Shown here one piece after another: positions 25,554 to 33,850 of a stretch of 64,000 bases of DNA. Position 1 is the stretch's first letter. Every line of letters starts with the position of its first letter. The DNA comes from Ponticaulis profundi. Lineage in GTDB: Bacteria > Pseudomonadota > Alphaproteobacteria > Caulobacterales > Hyphomonadaceae. The stretch lies in contig NZ_JBHSSW010000004.1 in assembly GCF_042659465.1 (NCBI RefSeq), positions 248,001 to 312,000 of the forward strand. The letters are read 5' to 3'. Both the position numbers and the translations under genes were made by a program. The notes under the pieces are model-generated. The model was not told where the DNA came from, did not search any database, and was given only the letters and a program-made list of their open reading frames with translations.

Positions 25554-27089
25554 TCAGAGGTGTTCAATCTGCGCGAGATAGCCTTTGGCGGTCGCCAGAT
25601 AGTCCGCCTTTCGGTCGTCTTTCATCCGGTCCCAGGTCGAATAGCTCCGCGATATGCGTGGATTGTTCTCCAGCCTTTCCCGATTGCGGATAAGAAAGTC
25701 CCAATAGAGCGAATTATAGGGGCAGGCATTCTCTCCCGTTTTCTTTGAGACCGAGTACTGACATCTCTCGCAATAGTCCGACATGCGATTGATATAAGCG
25801 CCACTGGCCGCATATGGCTTGGAGCCAAGCTTTCCGCCGTCGGCATAAAGTGCCATCCCGATCACATTTGGGGCCTCTACCCACTCGAACGCGTCGACAT
25901 AGACCGACAAATACCATTCATGGACTTCATGAGGATCAATCCCGGCAAGCAAACAGAAGACGCCTGTCACCATGAGCCTTTGAATATGATGGGCATAAGC
26001 TTGGTCGCGGGTCTGTTCAACGACTGCTTTTACGCAGGCCATTTTCGTATCTGCTGACCAGAAATAGCCGGGCAGGGGACGGTTCGCATTCAGCGCGTTC
26101 TGGCGCGTATAGTTATCTTCGCTCGTCCAGTAGATGCCCCGCACATATTCGCGCCAGCCTATGATCTGACGGATAAACCCTTCGACGGCATTCAGCGGCG
26201 CCTTTCCAGCCTTCCATGCGTCTTCTGCCTTCTGACATGCCTTCATCGGGTCGAGCAGGCCTGCATTGATGTAAGGTGAGATCAGGCTGTGATAGAGGAA
26301 TTGGTGCCCAGACAGCATGGCGTCCTGATAGTCGCCAAAACAAGGCAGGGCTTCTTTGATAAAGTGGTCGAGCGCCCGCTCCGCATCTGAGGCCGTCACA
26401 GCATAGCCGAAGGCTTCCGTGGTGCCGAAATGACCTGCGAACTCATCTTCAACCATGTCGATGACGTCGCGCGTTATGGCATCCGCTTCAAATCGCAAAC
26501 GTTTTGGCAGGAATAGATCATCGCTGGCGGGTTTTCGATTATCCTGATCATAATTCCATTCTCCGCCGGCCGGATCGTCGCCCTGCATCAGCAGACCCGT
26601 AGCCTTCCGAACCTCACGGTAGAAGTATTCCATGCGAAGCGTTTTGCGACCTTCAGCCCATTTTTGGAAGAATGCCAGATCCGTGACAAAGCGATTGTCA
26701 TCATAAATCTTCAGTGGAGTCTCTGAGGTGTCGCGCCAGCGCTGAATATCGCCCAGAACGCGCTTTTCGCCAGGATGAACCAGCGTAACAGATTGGGGCT
26801 TATGCCGTTTGACAGCGCGTGTCAGCTCGCTTGTGAAGCTGCCGGAATTGTCCGCATCATCGAGCCTAACATAGTCAACCTGCCAGCCGTCTTCGCGCAA
26901 TTCTTCTGCGAAGTGGCGCATAGCGGACAGAATGAAAACCAGCTTTTGCTTATGGTGCGGGACATAAGTTGTTTCTTCGGCAACTTCGCACATGAAGACG
27001 ATGTCTTTTTTCCGGTCTGCACTCATGAGGTTTGGCAGAGACCGACTGAGCTGATCGCCCAGAATGAAGATCAGATTCCGCGTGATCAC
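25554..27089 (-). CDS. Cryptochrome/photolyase family protein, Fe-S bacterial type (PhrB-like)
   Basis: 511 residues. GTG start at 27089 chosen: AAGGAG lies eight bases before, and the GTG overlaps the stop of the upstream SDR gene (GTGA), a coupling arrangement; TTG six bases earlier is less likely. N-terminal antenna domain (RNLIFILGDQLS, then VPHHKQKLVFILSAMRHF) and C-terminal FAD domain. The iron-sulfur cysteines are visible: GVFCLLAGID, YCERCQYS and GENACPYNSLYWDFL, as in the (6-4) photolyase PhrB of Agrobacterium. It should repair UV (6-4) lesions or sense blue light. Coupled to a CsgA-like SDR, a pairing also seen in other alphaproteobacteria. Confidence 0.92.
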   Translation of the reverse strand: MITRNLIFILGDQLSRSLPNLMSADRKKDIVFMCEVAEETTYVPHHKQKLVFILSAMRHFAEELREDGWQVDYVRLDDADNSGSFTSELTRAVKRHKPQSVTLVHPGEKRVLGDIQRWRDTSETPLKIYDDNRFVTDLAFFQKWAEGRKTLRMEYFYREVRKATGLLMQGDDPAGGEWNYDQDNRKPASDDLFLPKRLRFEADAITRDVIDMVEDEFAGHFGTTEAFGYAVTASDAERALDHFIKEALPCFGDYQDAMLSGHQFLYHSLISPYINAGLLDPMKACQKAEDAWKAGKAPLNAVEGFIRQIIGWREYVRGIYWTSEDNYTRQNALNANRPLPGYFWSADTKMACVKAVVEQTRDQAYAHHIQRLMVTGVFCLLAGIDPHEVHEWYLSVYVDAFEWVEAPNVIGMALYADGGKLGSKPYAASGAYINRMSDYCERCQYSVSKKTGENACPYNSLYWDFLIRNRERLENNPRISRSYSTWDRMKDDRKADYLATAKGYLAQIEHL

Positions 27090-27793
27090 CAGCAAATCTC
27101 CTTGCCGGCATAGTCGAAAAAGCCTCCAGACTGCTCGGGCGTGCGCGTGTCCAGAACCTGAATAAGGTTTGTTGCGCAGGCTTCGGCGGAATGTGTGAAC
27201 CGGTTACGCGCGTAAGGTTTGCTGAGCCCGGTTTCAATGGTCCCTGGATGCAGGGCAACACATACCGACTGATCATTGCGCCTCGATTGCTCGATCGCAG
27301 CGCTATGCGTGATCTGGTTGAGGGCTGCTTTCGAAGCGCGATAGCTGAACCAGCCTCCAAGCGCATTGTCACCGATAGAACCAACCCGGGCAGATAGCGT
27401 AGCGGTGAGCGTTCGTCGATCACGCGCCAGAAGCGGCGTAAACGCCTTCAGCGTTATAGCTGGGCCGATGGTATTGATGCGGAAAATCTCTTCCATGGCT
27501 TCTGCTGTAAGCTGAGATACGGATTTTTCCGGGGGCGTGCCATTAGGGGCGGTGAGCGCACCAGTCGCGATGATCAGCACATCTATGGAAGAAACTTCAG
27601 TGCTAATCTGAGTGGCTGCCTCTTCGAGAGACTGGGGTGTGTCATAGTCGATCGCAGGTATGCTCGAGCGTGATAGCCCGAAGATTTTTTCACAGTGCGG
27701 ATCTACCTTTATGGCGTCGAAAACTGCGCGGCCAATGCCGCCGAAAGCGCCGACGATCACGGCCGTGTAGGAAGGCTGGAGACTTTTGAACAT
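27086..27793 (-). CDS. Short-chain dehydrogenase/reductase, CsgA-like, coupled to photolyase
   Basis: 235 residues. Rossmann motif is a variant, VIVGAFGGIGRAV near residue 13, with YRASK (SDR catalytic Tyr-Lys) near residue 150 and LHPGTIETGLSKPY after it, the pattern of the CsgA-like atypical SDRs. NADP-type substrate unknown. The last codons overlap the photolyase start (GTGA), so both are made from one mRNA. No strong ribosome site precedes the ATG. Function with the photolyase is not known; supply or recycling of a redox cofactor is only a guess. Confidence 0.87.
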   Translation of the reverse strand: MFKSLQPSYTAVIVGAFGGIGRAVFDAIKVDPHCEKIFGLSRSSIPAIDYDTPQSLEEAATQISTEVSSIDVLIIATGALTAPNGTPPEKSVSQLTAEAMEEIFRINTIGPAITLKAFTPLLARDRRTLTATLSARVGSIGDNALGGWFSYRASKAALNQITHSAAIEQSRRNDQSVCVALHPGTIETGLSKPYARNRFTHSAEACATNLIQVLDTRTPEQSGGFFDYAGKEICW

Positions 27794-27852
27794 GAAACAT
27801 CCGAAGTTTCCGTTCTGTACGCAGTTGCCGCTCGGAAGGATCAGTCAAAGAG

Positions 27853-27880
27853 AAAGGCCGCACGTTGCCGTGCGGCCTTT
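27853..27880 (-). terminator. Terminator of the TorF-type porin gene
   Basis: 12-bp perfect stem AAAGGCCGCACG (27853-27864) / CGTGCGGCCTTT (27869-27880), loop TTGC. On the minus strand it is followed by TCTCTTTG. It separates the porin transcript from the SDR-photolyase pair. Confidence 0.85.
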
Positions 27881-27912
27881 CGAAAAGCTCAGTAAACCGG
27901 GCTGTCGATCGC

Positions 27913-28569
27913 TTAGAGAGATTTAGCGATCGTGAAGACGATACGGTCGTCAGCGATGTCGCCGCCGCCATCAACGTCGTTACCCCAGTAACGCAGGTCG
28001 AAGTCGAGGCCGACTGCAGAGTAAGTCGCGCCGAGGCTCCAGTTTGTGTACTCGTCGAAACCGTCCAGGTAAGCGCCGAGTGTTGCATCAACACCGAAGC
28101 TGTCCGTGACAGCGAAACCAGCAGACGTGTCCAGGTAAACTGTTTCGTTATCTGGATCCCAGTACAGGTAACCACCGAGAGCCAGACCATTTTCAAGCTC
28201 AGTCGACAGACCGCCATACAGCTCGACAAAGTCGAGGTCAGAAGAGTCTGCAGATGGGTACATGTAGTAGATGAAACCGAGGTCCCAGCCTACGCCGTTT
28301 CCGAACTCGCTGGCGACACCACCATACAGGTCGAGCTCGAGGTTCGTGTCGTCTGGATCTTCGAAGTCAACATTCGATGCCCAGGTGCCGACGTAGAAGA
28401 TGTCCTGAGAGAAGTCGAAACCGCCAGATACAGCCAGATCTTCGTTGCTCTGAGAGATACCGCGCCAGACATACTCGGTTGAGAGAGCGACGTTGCCACT
28501 GACTTCAGCAACAGCAGGTGCTGAAACAGCCATAGCGGCGACGCCAGCCAGAAGAAGTTTCCGGATCAT
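27913..28569 (-). CDS. TorF family putative outer-membrane porin
   Basis: 218 residues. Signal peptide ends APAVAE. The body is a small beta barrel with the TorF signature at the start (VSGNVALSTEYVWRGISQS) and short alternating strands rich in Tyr, Trp and Gly; the end is IVFTIAKSL. TorF-like porins (TIGR02001 type) are predicted channels of unknown substrate. Codon choice is strongly biased (GTT, GCT, CTG), suggesting an abundant protein. Single-gene transcript, with its own terminator downstream. Confidence 0.88.
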   Translation of the reverse strand: MIRKLLLAGVAAMAVSAPAVAEVSGNVALSTEYVWRGISQSNEDLAVSGGFDFSQDIFYVGTWASNVDFEDPDDTNLELDLYGGVASEFGNGVGWDLGFIYYMYPSADSSDLDFVELYGGLSTELENGLALGGYLYWDPDNETVYLDTSAGFAVTDSFGVDATLGAYLDGFDEYTNWSLGATYSAVGLDFDLRYWGNDVDGGGDIADDRIVFTIAKSL

Positions 28570-28708
28570 TTTATTGTTTCCCCAATTACTTTCATATCCG
28601 CACTCATAGAGCGCGAGGGCGTCACGACATGCTTATGTGATGCTTTGAAAAAAGATCCCCTCACACGACGTGATCGCTCCATGGAGAAATGGGATGATGC
28701 GCTTGTGT

Positions 28709-28743
28709 CCGCAATACGATAAGTCTTGGCTACCGTATTGCGG
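28709..28743. repeat. Perfect 10-bp inverted repeat in the porin-SDR gap
   Basis: CCGCAATACG (28709-28718), 15-base loop, CGTATTGCGG (28734-28743), followed on the plus strand by GGTTTTC. It may be a weak terminator for the plus strand or an operator; no plus-strand gene ends here. Confidence 0.45.
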
Positions 28744-28824
28744 GGTTTTCTGCCTAAGCACTGGGCAGATGAAAAGCACGCCTGATCATAAAACGTGCGC
28801 GAAAAATATCACGCACCTTTAACG

Positions 28825-29640
28825 TTAACGTGCGGTCAGTGGTGCGAATCCCAGATGCGTCCCAGCGTCAACCATCAGGGTTTCTCCGGTGATATGGGCC
28901 GCTGAATCTGTTAGAAAGAAGAAGCCAGCGTCTGCGATATCATCCGGCGAGCTTGCGAGTCGCAGGGGTGTTGCATTCCGAACTGTGTCTTCAAAGTCAC
29001 TATACTTCTCGTCGCCCATATAGTCCTTGAACCATCGCGTACCGATAAAGCCCGGGCAAATGGCGTTCACGCGAATGGCTGGGGCAAGCGCCCGTGCGAG
29101 CGACAGTGTCATTGTATTAAAGGCGCCCTTGCTGGCAGCGTAAGCGACTGACGAGCCAATGCCCGTGACGCCGGCAATGGATGAAACATTTAATACCGAC
29201 GCCGACACGCCCGTACTTTCATGACTGGCCCGCAGCAATTTTTCGCAAGCACGAACGATCATGAAGGGGCCAACAACATTCACGCCATACAGGCGAAGGA
29301 AATCATCTTTGCTGAGGCCTTCCAGATCGGCGTGATTCGGGACTTGCTTGGTAATGCCGGCATTGTTGACCAGTACGTCTAGTCGCCCCAGCCCGGACGC
29401 AGCGTCTGCCAGCTTCCTGCAATCGGCGTCTTCGCCAACATCGGCCTGAACGACCTGCACCTGCGCTCCCAGCGCTCTGCATTCATCAGCCGTTGCTTCG
29501 GCTTCCTTCGCGCTTCTGGAATAGTTCAGAATAACATGTGCACCGGCTTGTGCGAGTTTCAGGGCCAGACTGGCGCCAAGTCCGGTTGCAGAGCCGGTGA
29601 CAAGTGCCACGCGACCAGATAAATCGATTGTAATGGCCAT
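28825..29640 (-). CDS. SDR family NAD(P)-dependent oxidoreductase
   Basis: 271 residues from ATG 29640, chosen because GGAGG lies seven bases before it. Classical SDR: VALVTGSATGLGASLALKL (coenzyme loop), NNAG near residue 92, catalytic Ser in NVSSIAG, YAASK, and a C-terminal IDGG-like end (MVDAGTHL). Resembles 3-oxoacyl reductases of fatty-acid or hydroxy-acid metabolism but the substrate is not set by sequence. Divergent from the Ca/Na antiporter across a 105-base gap. Confidence 0.9.
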   Translation of the reverse strand: MAITIDLSGRVALVTGSATGLGASLALKLAQAGAHVILNYSRSAKEAEATADECRALGAQVQVVQADVGEDADCRKLADAASGLGRLDVLVNNAGITKQVPNHADLEGLSKDDFLRLYGVNVVGPFMIVRACEKLLRASHESTGVSASVLNVSSIAGVTGIGSSVAYAASKGAFNTMTLSLARALAPAIRVNAICPGFIGTRWFKDYMGDEKYSDFEDTVRNATPLRLASSPDDIADAGFFFLTDSAAHITGETLMVDAGTHLGFAPLTAR

Positions 29641-29745
29641 AAGCTTTCCTCCCACTGCAAATTATCGTCAAAGCAGTTTTGACATGCTTGGCGAAAACGC
29701 CTTGCTCGTCCATAACGGGCGCCAGTTTTTCGAGAGTTTTCTGTA

Positions 29746-30714
29746 ATGCTAATGATGTGGATCTATATCGCCTTCGGACTTGTGCTTCTGATCGTTGGAG
29801 GCGAGGTCCTTGTCCGGGGAGCTGTGGGTCTGGCGCGCAAGATCGGTGTGTCTGATCTGTTCATCGGCGCGGTGCTTGTGGGTTTCGGCACATCGGCGCC
29901 GGAACTTGTGGCGTCACTGAATGCGGTCTCGGAGAACAGTCCGGGTATTGCGGTCGGGAATGTCCTTGGATCGAATGTTGCCAACATTCTGCTCGTGCTT
30001 GGCGTTACAGCGCTAATTTATCCGATCATTTCCCATCCCAAAGCCCTGTACAGAGATGGATTTTTCATGCTCTGCGCGACCCTCGCGCTTGCCGCTCTGA
30101 TCTATTTCAATGGCTTTGCGTCGCGCATTACAGGCATTGTTCTGTTCGTTATTCTGGTTGGTATTATCGTCGCGAGCTTTTTGACAGATCGAACCGAAAC
30201 CGGGGATGAGACGGCAGCCCATATGCACAGCGATGAAGCTGAGCTCATGGATGGGCATTTACCGCTTTACGCGTCCATACCTATGGCCTTGGGCGGTCTG
30301 GCTGGCATCATTTTCGGTGCGCGGTTCCTCATCGAGGGCTGTATTGAACTGGCTGAGAGCATTGCGCTCTCGCAGACCGTTATCGGTATCACTGTCGTGG
30401 CGATCGGTACCAGTCTTCCAGAGCTTGTGACGTGCACAATCGCAGCCCTGAAGAAAAAGCCTGATGTCGCACTGGGCAATGTTCTTGGCTCCAACACATT
30501 CAATGTGTTTGGCATTTTGGGCGTTACGGCCGGTATCATGCCGTTCAACCTGCCCATGGACGAAATCAATCTGACGCGTGATCTGGGCGCTCTGGGCATT
30601 TCAGTCATGCTGTTATTCCTGTTCGCATTTTCGGGAAAACGAATTTCGCGCTGGGAAGGGGCTCTGCTGCTGCTTGGTTATCTCGTCTATATGGTTCTTT
30701 TGGTGCGGAGCTAA
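29746..30714 (+). CDS. Calcium/sodium antiporter (CaCA family, YrbG type)
   Basis: 322 residues with ten hydrophobic segments in two inverted halves, each holding an alpha repeat: GFGTSAPELVASLNA with GNVLGSNVANI (first) and AIGTSLPELVTCTIAA with GNVLGSNTFNV (second). The two glutamates in PELV are the Ca-binding residues of this family. A charged cytoplasmic loop (TDRTETGDETAAHMHSDEAE) splits the halves. Exchanges Ca2+ (or K+) for Na+ or H+ across the inner membrane. Start ATG 29746 has no clear ribosome site; 29755 is an alternative. queF follows after five bases, same strand, so they are likely co-transcribed. Confidence 0.93.
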   Translation: MLMMWIYIAFGLVLLIVGGEVLVRGAVGLARKIGVSDLFIGAVLVGFGTSAPELVASLNAVSENSPGIAVGNVLGSNVANILLVLGVTALIYPIISHPKALYRDGFFMLCATLALAALIYFNGFASRITGIVLFVILVGIIVASFLTDRTETGDETAAHMHSDEAELMDGHLPLYASIPMALGGLAGIIFGARFLIEGCIELAESIALSQTVIGITVVAIGTSLPELVTCTIAALKKKPDVALGNVLGSNTFNVFGILGVTAGIMPFNLPMDEINLTRDLGALGISVMLLFLFAFSGKRISRWEGALLLLGYLVYMVLLVRS

Positions 30715-30719
30715 GAAGA

Positions 30720-31184
30720 ATGGCCGAAGAAATCTATACCGGACTGGGGCAGCTTGGCTCGGACGCAAAAGCGGCTGAAACGCCTGAGGAAGCAACGCTG
30801 GAGCGTGTTCCTAATCCGCATCCTGACATGCTATATTGCGCGCGCTTTGTTGCGCCGGAGTTCACATCGATCTGTCCTGTGACCGGTCAGCCAGATTTCG
30901 CGCATATTGTCATCGACTACGCGCCGAATGAACATCTGGTGGAGTCGAAAAGTCTGAAACTTTTCCTTCAGTCGTTTCGCAATCACGGTGCCTTTCACGA
31001 GGATTGCACGATCTATATTGCAAAGCGCCTGATGGAGCTTCTGGAGCCGCGCTATTTCCGTATCGCAGGATACTGGTATCCGCGTGGCGGCATTCCGATT
31101 GATGTTTTCTGGCAATCTGGGCCGGTTCCGGAGGGCCTCTGGGTTCCCGAAACCGGTGTCGCGCCATATCGCGGAAGGGGCTAG
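30720..31184 (+). CDS. queF: NADPH-dependent 7-cyano-7-deazaguanine reductase QueF
   Basis: 154 residues, the single-domain (type I) form. Reduces preQ0 nitrile to preQ1 amine in queuosine synthesis. The thioimide-forming cysteine is Cys52 in FTSICPVTGQPDFA, with Asp59 as acid; the NADPH and folding marks ESKSLKLFLQSFRNHGAFHEDC and YWYPRGGIPIDVFW are intact. No other que gene lies in the window. Its last four bases overlap the end of the nitroreductase gene on the other strand. Confidence 0.97.
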   Translation: MAEEIYTGLGQLGSDAKAAETPEEATLERVPNPHPDMLYCARFVAPEFTSICPVTGQPDFAHIVIDYAPNEHLVESKSLKLFLQSFRNHGAFHEDCTIYIAKRLMELLEPRYFRIAGYWYPRGGIPIDVFWQSGPVPEGLWVPETGVAPYRGRG

Positions 31185-31828
31185 GCGGAAGCCTCATCCC
31201 AGTGTGTGACCCGATCTGAATAATTAGGCCTTGGGCGTTCAAACAGACCCATCCGGCTTTCGCCAATAAAGATATGTCCGGCGACGCGCTCGCCGTCTTT
31301 CAGGCCGAGCTTGCGATCGATTTCCTTGTCGAAGGCCCACCATTCGCTGATCCAGCAGGCGCCGTATCCGGCAGCATGGGCCGTATAGAGCAGGTTCATG
31401 CAGAGCGCGCCTGCCGACAATTCCTGCTCCCAAACCGGCGTTTTGTGGCTGTGATCGGGGGAGGATACCACGGTCAGACAGAGCGGTGCGCGCAGGAGTC
31501 TATTGGCCTCTTCGTCCAGTGAGGAAGGGCTGGCATCCGGATTGAGCTCAGCATGTCGTTCTTTTAAAATCTGACCAAACCTCGAACGCGCATCACCCTT
31601 GAATATGATGATCCGCCAGGGACCGAGCTTGCGATGATCGGGCACACGCATGGCGGCCTGAAGCATTTCCTGCAGCTCATCATCTGATGGTGCGGCGCTA
31701 TCAGGGTTCATGGTTTTGACCGGCGTTGAGCGCCGGGTCGAAAGGAACTCGGTTGGGCTCAGGCCATTTGTACCAGGCGCCGGCAATTGTGCGTCGGCTT
31801 GGGGCAGGTTGAATTTGGCAAAGACCAT
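31181..31828 (-). CDS. Nitroreductase family protein (YdjA-like)
   Basis: 215 residues from ATG 31828, chosen by AGAGGA four bases before. FMN-dependent nitroreductase fold: FLSTRRSTPVK near the start, MRVPDHRKLGPWRIIIF (the YdjA-type substrate loop) and HAAGYGACWISEW. It would reduce nitro groups or quinones with NAD(P)H. A palindrome shared with the RND pump promoter sits 20 bases ahead of its start, so it belongs to the TetR regulon of this locus. Divergent from tetR. Confidence 0.9.
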   Translation of the reverse strand: MVFAKFNLPQADAQLPAPGTNGLSPTEFLSTRRSTPVKTMNPDSAAPSDDELQEMLQAAMRVPDHRKLGPWRIIIFKGDARSRFGQILKERHAELNPDASPSSLDEEANRLLRAPLCLTVVSSPDHSHKTPVWEQELSAGALCMNLLYTAHAAGYGACWISEWWAFDKEIDRKLGLKDGERVAGHIFIGESRMGLFERPRPNYSDRVTHWDEASA

Positions 31829-31848
31829 CTGTTCCTCTTTCAATTGGA

Positions 31849-31859
31849 GAACGCTGTTC
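31849..31859. promoter_or_regulatory. Predicted TetR operator, copy 1 (nitroreductase/tetR divergent promoter)
   Basis: Palindrome GAAC-GCT-GTTC, followed by ACTTTTTT. The same block, GAAC-N3-GTTCACTTTT, recurs upstream of the efflux pump with 14 of 16 positions equal. It lies 20 bases before the nitroreductase start and 44 before tetR, so one bound dimer could shut both. Confidence 0.6.
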
Positions 31860-31903
31860 ACTTTTTTGTTGTCAGCATTCAAAACTCGATAAATAACTGG
31901 GTA

Positions 31904-32590
31904 ATGTCGATATCAATGTCCACCAGCGAAACCACATCTGAGACAAATCTTCTCGAAACGCCTGCAGAGCGCCGCCGTAGACGTGTGCGCGATGAAATCA
32001 TCGATGCGGCTGAACGCGTGTTTCGCGAAGAGGGGCCGGAAGGGCTGTCCATCCGTCGTCTGGCAGATGAAATCGATTATTCGCCATCGGCAATCTACAA
32101 GTATTTTGCGTCGAAGACGGAATTGATGACCTGTCTGAAGGAGGCATTTTTCGAACGCCTCATCAAGCGCATTGAGGAAGTCACGTCCAATCCGGATCGA
32201 CCGAAAGAGCGTATCATTCGCGATTGTGTGGAAACCTATATCCACACAGCCATAGAGCGGCCGCACCACTATATCGCTGCATTTTCAAGTCTGGATGAGG
32301 AGGGTGATCCAGCGCCTGCATTTAAGGAGGCCTGTCCAGAATCCAGTCGCATGAAAGCCTATGAAGCATTGCTGGATCAGGTCAATCAGGGGGTGGAAGC
32401 AGGGCTGTTCCGAAGGGATCTGCCGCGAGACCTGACGGCGAAGTCGCTCTGGTCCAGTATGCACGGCCTTGCTCTGTTGATGATCCATATCCCGGGGTTC
32501 GGTGAAATGGACATTGGTGGTCGGCCCGTTTCGCGCGATCAGTTCATCCAGTTCCATGCCGATCTCCTTGCACGCGGCCTCTCTGCCTGA
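31904..32590 (+). CDS. TetR/AcrR family transcriptional regulator
   Basis: 228 residues from ATG 31904; ATG 31916 is an alternative, and an upstream in-frame extension runs over the operator and is rejected. The TetR N-terminal helix-turn-helix is plain at about residues 15-65 (RDEIIDAAERVFREEG, LSIRRLADEIDYSPSAIYKYFASKTEL). The C-terminal ligand domain is of the TetR_C_33-like kind (SLWSSMHGLALLMI). It lies between a nitroreductase and an RND pump, both preceded by the same palindrome, so I infer it represses itself, the nitroreductase and the pump until a toxic ligand binds. Confidence 0.93.
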   Translation: MSISMSTSETTSETNLLETPAERRRRRVRDEIIDAAERVFREEGPEGLSIRRLADEIDYSPSAIYKYFASKTELMTCLKEAFFERLIKRIEEVTSNPDRPKERIIRDCVETYIHTAIERPHHYIAAFSSLDEEGDPAPAFKEACPESSRMKAYEALLDQVNQGVEAGLFRRDLPRDLTAKSLWSSMHGLALLMIHIPGFGEMDIGGRPVSRDQFIQFHADLLARGLSA

Positions 32591-32619
32591 GCGCGAAATC
32601 CTTCCCAAATTCGCAATAA

Positions 32620-32632
32620 TGAACACCGTTCA
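32620..32632. promoter_or_regulatory. Predicted TetR operator, copy 2 (RND pump promoter)
   Basis: Perfect palindrome TGAAC-ACC-GTTCA, followed by CTTTT as in copy 1, 55 bases before the pump start. A larger hairpin AACACCGTT (32622-32630) / AACGGTGTT (32640-32648) overlaps it and could also weakly terminate tetR read-through, since TTTTC follows. Confidence 0.65.
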
Positions 32633-32687
32633 CTTTTCAAACGGTGTTTTCTGAAGTACATGTACTCTCACCAGCTGGGAGGCATTT

Positions 32688-33848
32688 ATGGGTTCACGTG
32701 ACAAATCTGCGCCGCGATTGAGCAGAGGGATAATTTTCCTCGCGACGATTGGCGCGGCCATCCTGGCTGTGATCATCTTCATTCTTTCACAGCGCGGCGA
32801 GACGAGCGCCGTGAACATCGCACATGATGCACCGGACCCGATTTCCGTGAGTGTTGGCGAAGTGCGCGCCAGTTCTGCTTTCGATATACAGGAACAATAT
32901 ACCGGATTGGTGACAGCGCGCAGGTCGAGTTCTCTGGGATTTGAGGCAGGTGGCCGACTGGTCGACATCGCAGCCGATGTTGGCGACAAAGTGCGCCGCG
33001 GACAGACGCTGGCGAAACTCGACACTCGCTCCCTGCAAGCGCAGCTGAATGCCTCTCTCGCCAATATTCGCGAAGCCGAAGCCGCTCTGAAGCTGGCCAA
33101 TGCCACCGTCGAGCGCCAGACCATCCTTGAGGAGAAGGGCTTGCTTGCCTCGCAAAGCTTTGATGAGGCCTCAGCTCAGGCGGCCTCTGCGGAAGCACGC
33201 CTTCTGGCAGCGCAGGCTCAGGCCGAAAACCTGCGTGTTCGGATCGCGCTTTCTCACCTTGATGCCCCTTTCGATGGTGTCGTGACCCGGCGTTTCATGG
33301 ATGAGGGCGAGATTGCCCCGCCCGGACAGCCGGTTCTGGAAGTCGTCGAAGATGGCGTGCTTGAGATCTCGGTCGGCCTGCCGCTCGACGTTGCCTCGCG
33401 GCTTAGCGTAGGTTCAGACTATCCTATCCGTGTCGAAGCGCAGAGCTTTTCGGCCCGCCTTCGCACACTGACGGGCATCATCGAAACCAATCAGCGCACA
33501 ATGACGGCTGTCTTCGACGTGCCGGAAGATGCAGGTATTTCGCCGGGCAGCGTAGCGCGTCTTGAAACGCAGCAAGCCATAGAGCAGTCAGGCATGTGGG
33601 TCCCGGTGACCGCTCTGACAGAGTCAGATCGTGGTCTTTGGGCGATCTATGTCGTCATGAAAGATGGTGCGCACCATCGGATCGAAAAGCGTCTCGTCGA
33701 TCTTATCCATTCTGAAGCTGAAAGAGCCTTTGTCCGAGGCGCGTTGCAGGACGGAGATGTCTTCGTGCGAGATGGCCTTCACCGCCTGACGCCCGGAATG
33801 CTCGTAACGCCGGTGACCACCTCATCTGACGCACGCGGTGAGGGCTGA
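32688..33848 (+). CDS. RND efflux pump periplasmic adaptor (AcrA/HlyD family)
   Basis: 386 residues. N-terminal signal anchor (IIFLATIGAAILAVIIFIL, about residues 13-31), then the lipoyl-like motif FEAGGRLVDIAADVGDKVRRGQTLAKLD, a coiled-coil hairpin (residues 100-180, Ala/Glu/Gln rich), the second lipoyl half LSHLDAPFDGVVTRRFMDEGE, and a beta-barrel domain. It links the inner-membrane pump to an outer-membrane channel that is not encoded here. GGGAGG precedes the ATG. First gene of a tightly packed pump-Nudix unit. Confidence 0.94.
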   Translation: MGSRDKSAPRLSRGIIFLATIGAAILAVIIFILSQRGETSAVNIAHDAPDPISVSVGEVRASSAFDIQEQYTGLVTARRSSSLGFEAGGRLVDIAADVGDKVRRGQTLAKLDTRSLQAQLNASLANIREAEAALKLANATVERQTILEEKGLLASQSFDEASAQAASAEARLLAAQAQAENLRVRIALSHLDAPFDGVVTRRFMDEGEIAPPGQPVLEVVEDGVLEISVGLPLDVASRLSVGSDYPIRVEAQSFSARLRTLTGIIETNQRTMTAVFDVPEDAGISPGSVARLETQQAIEQSGMWVPVTALTESDRGLWAIYVVMKDGAHHRIEKRLVDLIHSEAERAFVRGALQDGDVFVRDGLHRLTPGMLVTPVTTSSDARGEG

Positions 33849-33850
33849 AT

